DNA from: an uncultured Eubacteriales bacterium
GTDB taxonomy: Bacteria > Bacillota > Clostridia > Oscillospirales > Oscillospiraceae
Reading direction: 5' to 3'
Length of the DNA: 5,868 nucleotides
Assembly: GCA_902477055.1 (NCBI GenBank)
Contig: CABSFY010000109.1
Coordinates: 1-5,868 of the forward strand
This document shows positions 1 to 4,155 of this stretch, one piece after another. The notes under the pieces are model-generated. The model saw only the letters and a list, made by a program, of their open reading frames with translations. It made no database searches and was not told where the DNA came from. Numbering within the stretch: position 1 is the first letter of the stretch; each line of letters begins with the position of its first letter. The position numbers and the translations under genes were made by a program.

Positions 1-68
1 CCGGCACAACCCAATTATTTGCGTTTTGTCTCTACCCCAACTATTGACATAGAGCTGGAATTTTGAAC
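1..68. other. Non-coding stretch downstream of guaD; possible end of a mobile element
   Basis: No gene is visible here and guaD has no clear terminator in it. A short inverted repeat, CTCTA (30-34) and TAGAG (50-54), has only 5 bp and a 15-nt loop, and no U-run follows it. Read on the minus strand, the block at about 54-35 (CTCTATGTCAATAGTTGGGG) resembles from memory the terminal repeats of ISL3-like insertion sequences. If so, the element would extend leftwards out of the window. The other end, a transposase and a target duplication are all outside view, so this remains a weak suggestion. Confidence 0.25.
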
Positions 69-1340
69 TCAAACGATCTGCTTGCCGCGAACGAATTTGG
101 CCGCGACCTGACGGTCGTCAGAGAGGTAAAGTGCGCGTTCCAGCCTTGCGCGGAGGGGTAGCTCCTGCGGGTGGTCAAGCGCGGTGTCGTCCAGCACAAC
201 TGCGTCCAGCTCGAAGCCGTCCTCAAATGCGCCGACCTTGCCGAAGAAGTCCCCGCCGCCGCGCGTTGCAATATAAAACGCCTGATCGACGGACAGAGGC
301 TTTACCGACTGATCCGTCAGTCGCCAGCGCAGCTTCGACACGCGAATCGCCGCAGCCATTTCAGCAAACAGATTCTCCGTCTCGCCGCCCGCAACATCCG
401 AGGCCAGCGCTACTTGCAGCCCACGCTCCAGATAACGGCCCACCGGCGCAATGCCGGAGGCTAGATTCGCGTTGGAAAGCGGCGAATGGGCGACAAACAC
501 GCCGTTTTTCTTCATCAGCTCCAGCTCGCGCTCGTCGGAATGGACGCAATGGGCCATGATGCACTTATGGTCGCCGCCGAACAGGCCGAAGCGGTCGTAG
601 GCGTCGCCGTAGAACTTAGAATCCGGACAAAGCTCCTGTACCCATGCAATTTCACCGTAATTCTCGGAAAGATGGCTCTGCACCGGCAGATCATATTTTT
701 CCACAAGCCCGCGCAGACCGCGCAGCAGCTCGTCGGTACATGACGGGACAAAGCGCGGCGTCAGGATGGGCTTCGTGTTCTCGAAGCGGTCGCGGGTATG
801 GCAAATCCATTCCTCCGTCGCCGCAACGGACGCAGCGGCGTCCGTTTCCCGCAGATAATCCGGGCTGTTGCGATCCATGTTGACCTTGCCGACGTAGGAC
901 ACCAGACCGCTGGCCTCCATCTTTTCCATCAGCATCTCCGTGGCCGGGGCGTGGATGGTCGCAAAAACGGCGGCGCGGGTCGTGGCGCTGCGGTGCAGAT
1001 GGTCAACAAACTGCATATACGCACGGTCAGCGTAGGCCAACTCGGCGTACTTCGACTCCTCCGGGAAGGTATAAGTGTTAAGCCAATCCAACAGCTCCAT
1101 GTCCATGCCCAGCCCGCGGAAGGCGAACTGCGGCGCGTGGACGTGCAGATCGGTCAGGCCGGGGATAATGATCCGGTCGCCGAAGTCCCTCAGCGGCAGG
1201 TTGGCATATTGCTCCGGCAGCGCTTCAAACGCGCCGCGGCAAACGCCGTCCTCGCAGACCAGATAGCCGTTCGGAATCAGACGAATCCGATCGGCAGATT
1301 CACTATAACAAAGGTTTCCCTTCAGTACAAACGAGTTCAT
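69..1340 (-). CDS. guaD: Guanine deaminase (amidohydrolase superfamily)
   Basis: Predicted 423-residue cytoplasmic enzyme that hydrolyses guanine to xanthine and ammonia, in purine salvage or catabolism. The metal-dependent amidohydrolase signature is complete. PGLTDLHVHAP (60-70) carries metal ligands His66 and His68. PRFVPSC (195-201) is the substrate-binding motif typical of guanine deaminases. QSHLSEN (221-227) supplies His223 and the likely proton-shuttling Glu226. MAHCVH (262-267) supplies the metal-ligand His264. VAHSPLSNANL (283-293) and ASDVAGG (313-319) follow, with Asp315 as the last metal ligand. The combination of PRFVPSC, HLSEN and SDVAGG separates it from cytosine, adenosine and chlorohydrolase relatives. 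Length is normal and both ends look intact. The ATG start is set by AGGAGGT at 1353-1347, 6 nt upstream. It has its own promoter behind cca. No other purine gene is nearby. A small oddity is Ser286, where relatives often have Cys (AHCP). Confidence 0.93.
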   Translation of the reverse strand: MNSFVLKGNLCYSESADRIRLIPNGYLVCEDGVCRGAFEALPEQYANLPLRDFGDRIIIPGLTDLHVHAPQFAFRGLGMDMELLDWLNTYTFPEESKYAELAYADRAYMQFVDHLHRSATTRAAVFATIHAPATEMLMEKMEASGLVSYVGKVNMDRNSPDYLRETDAAASVAATEEWICHTRDRFENTKPILTPRFVPSCTDELLRGLRGLVEKYDLPVQSHLSENYGEIAWVQELCPDSKFYGDAYDRFGLFGGDHKCIMAHCVHSDERELELMKKNGVFVAHSPLSNANLASGIAPVGRYLERGLQVALASDVAGGETENLFAEMAAAIRVSKLRWRLTDQSVKPLSVDQAFYIATRGGGDFFGKVGAFEDGFELDAVVLDDTALDHPQELPLRARLERALYLSDDRQVAAKFVRGKQIV

Positions 1341-1353
1341 TGCAAGACCTCCT
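1341..1353 (-). promoter_or_regulatory. Ribosome binding site of guaD
   Basis: AGGAGGT on the minus strand (1353-1347) lies 6 nt before the guaD ATG (1340-1338). It is a near-perfect complement to the 16S anti-Shine-Dalgarno sequence at ideal spacing, and it fixes the start codon. Confidence 0.85.
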
Positions 1354-1374
1354 ATTCTTATATCCGAGATTACT

Positions 1375-1403
1375 ATTGTATAGATTATTCAGAAAATTGT
1401 CAA
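1375..1403 (-). promoter_or_regulatory. Sigma-70/SigA-type promoter of guaD
   Basis: On the minus strand, TTGACA (1403-1398, perfect -35) is followed by a 17-nt spacer and TACAAT (1380-1375, 5 of 6 matches to TATAAT). This points to transcription starting near 1368 and a leader of about 28 nt that contains little besides the ribosome binding site. That is too short for a purine riboswitch. The stop codon of cca (TGA, 1402-1400) lies inside the -35 hexamer, so the promoter is partly embedded in the upstream gene. No operator palindrome or PurR-like box was recognised around it. Confidence 0.8.
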
Positions 1404-2761
1404 TACGATTCCATGTTATTCCATAGCTTTTGTGCATATTGAATAAGTTCAGCTGCGTTGTTTCGTAAATTTTCCTCAATCACTGCATTGTAAAGTTGAT
1501 TCAAAATTGCGCCCAACTTCCGCCCCTGCGGGATGCCAATGGCCATTAGATCTCTGCCGGAAACGGCAAGCTGCCGCAGCGTCAGGCAGTCGTCCTTCGC
1601 CAGCACGGCATCGAGGGCGGCCTCCGCTTCGCAGATGAAAGCCTCAATCCGCTCCGGCGGCTCCGTTCCCTTGCCGAGCCGGTCCGCCCGCCGCAGGCGC
1701 AGCAGCTGCCGGGTTTGCGTCTCGCCGCAGGCCGCAAGAATGCGCCGCAGGCGTTTTTCCGTCGGCGGATAGAGCTGGATGTCATGGCGGCCTACCAGCT
1801 CCGACACGGTTCGGATCGTTTCGCCGTCGTAGTGCAGCCGCCGCAAAATGCGCCCGGCCATTGCCGCGCCGATCACCGCGTGACCGTAGAAATGCCCGAT
1901 CAGCTGTTTGTCCATTGTGAAAGCGGCAGGCTTACCGATATCGTGCAGCAAGACCGCCAGCCGCAGGACAGGCTCCGCCTCCGCCGCATCCAGCGCGGCA
2001 AGCGTATGCTCCCAGACGGTGTAGGCATGATGATAGTTATATTGCACAAATCCGTCCTCGTCGCGCAGCTCCGGCAGCAGAACCCAAAGGATTTCCTTGA
2101 ATTCCCGCAGCAGGCGGGCCGCTGCCGGGCCGCAGAGCAGGCCGTCCAGCTCCTTATGCAGCCGTTCGGGCGCGACCAGCGTCAGCCGGTCCCGCAGTGC
2201 AAGCATCGCCTGCGCCGTTTCCGGTTCGATGCGCAGATTCAGCCGCGCGGCAAAGCGCAGCGCGCGCAAAATCCGCAGCGCATCCTCGGAAAACCGCTCC
2301 TCCGGCACGCCGACGCAGCGCAGAATGCCTTTTTTCAGGTCCACCCGACCGCCGAAGGGATCGATCACCCTGCCGTCGGCATCGGCGGCCATCGCGTTGA
2401 TCGTAAAATCCCGCCGCGCCAGATCGCCGCGCAGCTCGGAAAGGAACGTCACGCCGTCGGGATGCCGCGCATCGCTGTAACCACTCTCGGCGCGGAAGGT
2501 CGTGATCTCATAGGCTGTGCCGTCCCAAAGCACCGTCACCGTCCCGTAGCGCAGTCCGGTCAAAATCGTCCGGCAGTCGGCAAAGCAGCGCTCGACCTCC
2601 TCCGGCCGCGCGGCAGTGCAGATGTCCCAATCCTGCGGCGTTTGCTTCAGCAGGCTGTCGCGGACGCAGCCGCCGACCGCATACGCCGAAAATCCCGCCG
2701 CACGGAGCCGCTGCAAAACGGCAGCCGTTTCCGGCGGGATGGCAATTCTCTCGGCGCTCAT
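1400..2761 (-). CDS. cca: CCA tRNA nucleotidyltransferase, class II, with HD domain
   Basis: Predicted 453-residue enzyme that builds or repairs the 3' CCA end of tRNAs from CTP and ATP. N-terminal nucleotidyltransferase head: AVGGCVRDSLL (28-38), catalytic carboxylates DWD (Asp44, Asp46), RYGTVTV (71-77) and RRDFTINAMA (116-125). The neck has the EDxxRxxR NTP-recognition motif (159-166). An HD domain follows, with YNYHHAYTVWEHT (241-253) and LLHDIGK (271-277; His273, Asp274), as in the HD-containing bacterial class that can also act as a phosphohydrolase. An in-frame ATG 23 codons upstream (2830) is rejected: those residues are out-of-frame reading of the zinc-ribbon gene. The start at 2761 overlaps that gene's stop as ATGA and has GGAGG at 2775-2771, 9 nt upstream. 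The last 35-odd codons are markedly AT-rich compared with the rest of the gene, although the protein remains family-like. No terminator follows; the stop codon lies inside the guaD promoter. Confidence 0.95.
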   Translation of the reverse strand: MSAERIAIPPETAAVLQRLRAAGFSAYAVGGCVRDSLLKQTPQDWDICTAARPEEVERCFADCRTILTGLRYGTVTVLWDGTAYEITTFRAESGYSDARHPDGVTFLSELRGDLARRDFTINAMAADADGRVIDPFGGRVDLKKGILRCVGVPEERFSEDALRILRALRFAARLNLRIEPETAQAMLALRDRLTLVAPERLHKELDGLLCGPAAARLLREFKEILWVLLPELRDEDGFVQYNYHHAYTVWEHTLAALDAAEAEPVLRLAVLLHDIGKPAAFTMDKQLIGHFYGHAVIGAAMAGRILRRLHYDGETIRTVSELVGRHDIQLYPPTEKRLRRILAACGETQTRQLLRLRRADRLGKGTEPPERIEAFICEAEAALDAVLAKDDCLTLRQLAVSGRDLMAIGIPQGRKLGAILNQLYNAVIEENLRNNAAELIQYAQKLWNNMESY

Positions 2762-3003
2762 TCGATCGCGCCTCCGCAGAAGGGGCAGGTACGCGGCGTT
2801 TTCCCGCGCACCGGCAGCGCCCGGCCGCACGTCGGGCAGCGATAGAACACCGCGCTGAACACGATACCGATCAGCAGCAGCACGATCGCGGCGATCAGCA
2901 GCGGCAGATACCAGCTCTCTCGCAGGATCATGGCCGCGACCGCCGTGGCCGTCGCCAGAATATCAAAGCAGGAGCGAATCGCCTTGCACAGCTTCTTGTT
3001 CAT
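2758..3003 (-). CDS. Small two-helix membrane protein with C-terminal zinc ribbon, function unknown
   Basis: Predicted 81-residue protein that I cannot assign to a named family. A basic, short N-terminus (MNKKLCKAIR) is followed by a moderately hydrophobic segment (about 14-28) and a strong transmembrane helix (about 33-53). The C-terminal tail has CPTC (56-59) and CPFC (73-76) separated by 13 residues, the four-cysteine pattern of a rubredoxin-like zinc ribbon. Two helices would put both ends in the cytoplasm, with the ribbon facing ribosomes or other soluble partners; this is inference. The start is taken at 3003 because GGAGG (3015-3011) lies 7 nt upstream, and the ATG overlaps the preceding stop as ATGA. 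An ATG at 3018 is excluded because it lies just 5' of that GGAGG, which would then be coding. Its stop overlaps the cca start by 4 nt, so the gene sits inside a coupled unit. The open frame is well supported by these signals; the role is not. Confidence 0.8.
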   Translation of the reverse strand: MNKKLCKAIRSCFDILATATAVAAMILRESWYLPLLIAAIVLLLIGIVFSAVFYRCPTCGRALPVRGKTPRTCPFCGGAIE

Positions 3004-3350
3004 CCTTCCGCCTCCCATTGCCTCCAGACCTCCGGGCAGTAGCCGACCGTCGCCCGCTTGCCGTTGCGGACGATGGGGGTTTTCATCAGCTCCGGATGGT
3101 CAAAAATTTTGTCCTCTTTTGCAACTTTATCGTCCATATAGCGCAGCAGATCGAGCTCCGGCGACTGCTTGTCCCAGTCGATCAGCTTGTCCACGCCGCC
3201 AACCGCCCGCAGCACGCTTTCAAACTCGCCGTTGGACATTCCATATCGTAAAAGGTCGATATTCTGCACGCGGATGCGGCGTTCCTTGAAGTATCGTTCC
3301 GCTTTTTTCGTGTCAAAACACTTATTTTTCCCAAAAATCTGAATATTCAA
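3000..3350 (-). CDS. ArsC/Spx-family thioredoxin-fold protein (arsenate reductase family), TTG start
   Basis: Predicted 116-residue cytoplasmic protein. The thioredoxin-like start MNIQIFGKNKCFDTKKAERY places a single cysteine, Cys11, in the position of the ArsC catalytic cysteine and the first cysteine of Spx. Thr14 replaces the second cysteine of the Spx CxxC switch. The C-terminal TPIVRNGKRATVGYCPEVW (91-109) has the family's cis-proline (Pro92) and the conserved arginine (Arg95). Cys105 could act as a resolving cysteine, which is inference. No arsenic genes are nearby, so arsenate reduction is not supported by context; a general thiol-redox or glutaredoxin-like role is as likely. Longer in-frame readings to 3533 only read truA out of frame. 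The start is TTG at 3350-3348, overlapping the truA stop as TTGA, with GGAGGT at 3365-3360, 9 nt upstream. Its own stop overlaps the next gene as ATGA. Confidence 0.87.
   Translation of the reverse strand: MNIQIFGKNKCFDTKKAERYFKERRIRVQNIDLLRYGMSNGEFESVLRAVGGVDKLIDWDKQSPELDLLRYMDDKVAKEDKIFDHPELMKTPIVRNGKRATVGYCPEVWRQWEAEG
3003..3015 (-). promoter_or_regulatory. Ribosome binding site deciding the start of the zinc-ribbon membrane gene
   Basis: GGAGG (3015-3011) is 7 nt from ATG (3003-3001). This favours the downstream ATG over the one at 3018, which lies just before this same site. Confidence 0.75.
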
Positions 3351-4081
3351 TCGTATCGCACCTCCATCAGGCAAAGGCCCTTCGCCGGGGCCGTTTCGCC
3401 GGCGGCTTCGCGGCTTTGGGCCGCAAAAATTTCGTCGATCTCCTCCGGCGCACGCTTGCCCAGTCCGATTTCCAGCAGCGTGCCGACGAGGATACGCACC
3501 ATATGATGCAGAAAGCCGTCCGCCGTCAGGCAAAAGCGCAGCTCGTCGCCGTCGCGTGTCAGCTCCAGCCGCTTGAGCGTCCGCACGGTCGATTTCTTAT
3601 ACTGGCGGTTGGCGCAGAAGCTCTGAAAATCGTGCGTCCCGACCAGCATCGCCGCCGCCCGCTCCATCGCGTCCATGTTCAGCGGCTGCTGCACCTGCGC
3701 CCGGAAGCGCCGCTCGAATACGTCCGGCACAGCGCTGTTCCAAACGCGATAGACATACGTCTTTTCCGTCGCGTTCAGCCGCGCATGAAAGCGCTGCGGC
3801 GCGTATTGAAGCGCCATCGCGCCGATGTCGTCCGGCAACAGATGCCGCAGGCGCGGCAAGATCGTTTCAATGGGGCGCTGCGGCGCATGGAACGATGCAA
3901 CCTGTCCGGCCGCATGAACGCCCGCGTCCGTCCGTCCGCTGCCGTCGATCTCGATCGGCTGCTCAAAAATTTCCGTCAGCGCCTGCTCCACCCGGCCCTG
4001 TACCGTCGCCGCGCCCGTCAGGCGCTGCCAGCCACGGTAGCGTGTCCCGTCATAGGCCAGCGTCAATCGATAGGTCGCCAT
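3347..4081 (-). CDS. truA: tRNA pseudouridine(38-40) synthase TruA
   Basis: Predicted 244-residue enzyme that isomerises uridines 38, 39 and 40 in the tRNA anticodon arm to pseudouridine. Family landmarks are in order: LAYDGTRYRGWQ (8-19); GSGRTDAGVHA (47-57) with catalytic Asp52; FHARLNATEKTYVYR (98-112) with the conserved active-site tyrosine Tyr109; GTHDFQSFC (148-156); and GFLHHMVR (189-196) near the C-terminus. Length is normal for a bacterial TruA. The ATG at 4081 has AAGGAGG (4093-4087) 5 nt upstream, an excellent site. It is the first gene of the 4-nt-overlap chain with the ArsC-family gene, the zinc-ribbon gene and cca, so a tRNA-modifying and a tRNA-maturing enzyme share one unit. 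I find no clear promoter in the short gap before it; transcription may start within or above the surface-protein gene and pass the intervening hairpin. Confidence 0.95.
   Translation of the reverse strand: MATYRLTLAYDGTRYRGWQRLTGAATVQGRVEQALTEIFEQPIEIDGSGRTDAGVHAAGQVASFHAPQRPIETILPRLRHLLPDDIGAMALQYAPQRFHARLNATEKTYVYRVWNSAVPDVFERRFRAQVQQPLNMDAMERAAAMLVGTHDFQSFCANRQYKKSTVRTLKRLELTRDGDELRFCLTADGFLHHMVRILVGTLLEIGLGKRAPEEIDEIFAAQSREAAGETAPAKGLCLMEVRYD
3348..3365 (-). promoter_or_regulatory. Ribosome binding site and TTG start that define the ArsC-family gene
   Basis: GGAGGT (3365-3360) lies inside the end of truA, 9 nt before TTG (3350-3348). No ATG or GTG in this frame fits the start of the conserved thioredoxin fold: the next in-frame Met is residue 38, after the active-site cysteine. 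The TTG shares its TG with the truA TGA stop, as expected for translational coupling. Confidence 0.8.
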
Positions 4082-4105
4082 TGCATCCTCCTTCTCATAC
4101 AGGGC

Positions 4106-4134
4106 AAACGCCCCGACGTTCCCGCCGAGGCGTT
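4106..4134 (-). terminator. Candidate intrinsic terminator/attenuator hairpin between surface protein gene and truA
   Basis: The minus-strand RNA folds as AACGCCUCGGCG, loop GGAA, CGUCGGGGCGUU (4134-4107): a 12-bp uninterrupted stem with two G-U wobbles, closed by a GNRA-type tetraloop. On the plus strand the two wobbles become A-C mismatches, so the structure favours the minus-strand transcript. It begins about 20 nt after the surface-protein stop codon. The U-tract is weak (UUU, then GCCCU), so termination may be partial, consistent with truA lacking an obvious promoter. Confidence 0.55.
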
Positions 4135-4155
4135 ATGCAGCTTACGCCGGTCGGG

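Noticed and set aside
30..54. CTCTA/TAGAG inverted repeat as the guaD terminator
   Set aside because: Only 5 bp with a 15-nt loop, and no U-run in the guaD transcript direction.
44..68. Plus-strand TTGACA as a promoter
   Set aside because: No -10-like hexamer sits 16-18 nt downstream and no plus-strand gene follows.
1341..1374. Purine riboswitch upstream of guaD
   Set aside because: Only about 28 nt separate the predicted transcription start from the ATG, too short for an aptamer, and no such fold is visible.
798..1442. Plus-strand open frame of 214 codons
   Set aside because: Antisense to guaD and running through its promoter; composition is not protein-like.
2762..2830. 23-residue N-terminal extension of cca
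   Set aside because: It reads the zinc-ribbon gene in another frame; the ATGA overlap and GGAGG 9 nt upstream support the start at 2761.
1715..2845. Long plus-strand open frame of 376 codons
   Set aside because: It lies antisense over cca and the zinc-ribbon gene, has no recognisable domain and no proper start signal, and is an expected by-product of GC-rich coding sequence.
3351..3533. 61-residue N-terminal extension of the ArsC-family gene
   Set aside because: It is out-of-frame truA sequence, low in hydrophobic residues; the thioredoxin fold starts at the TTG.
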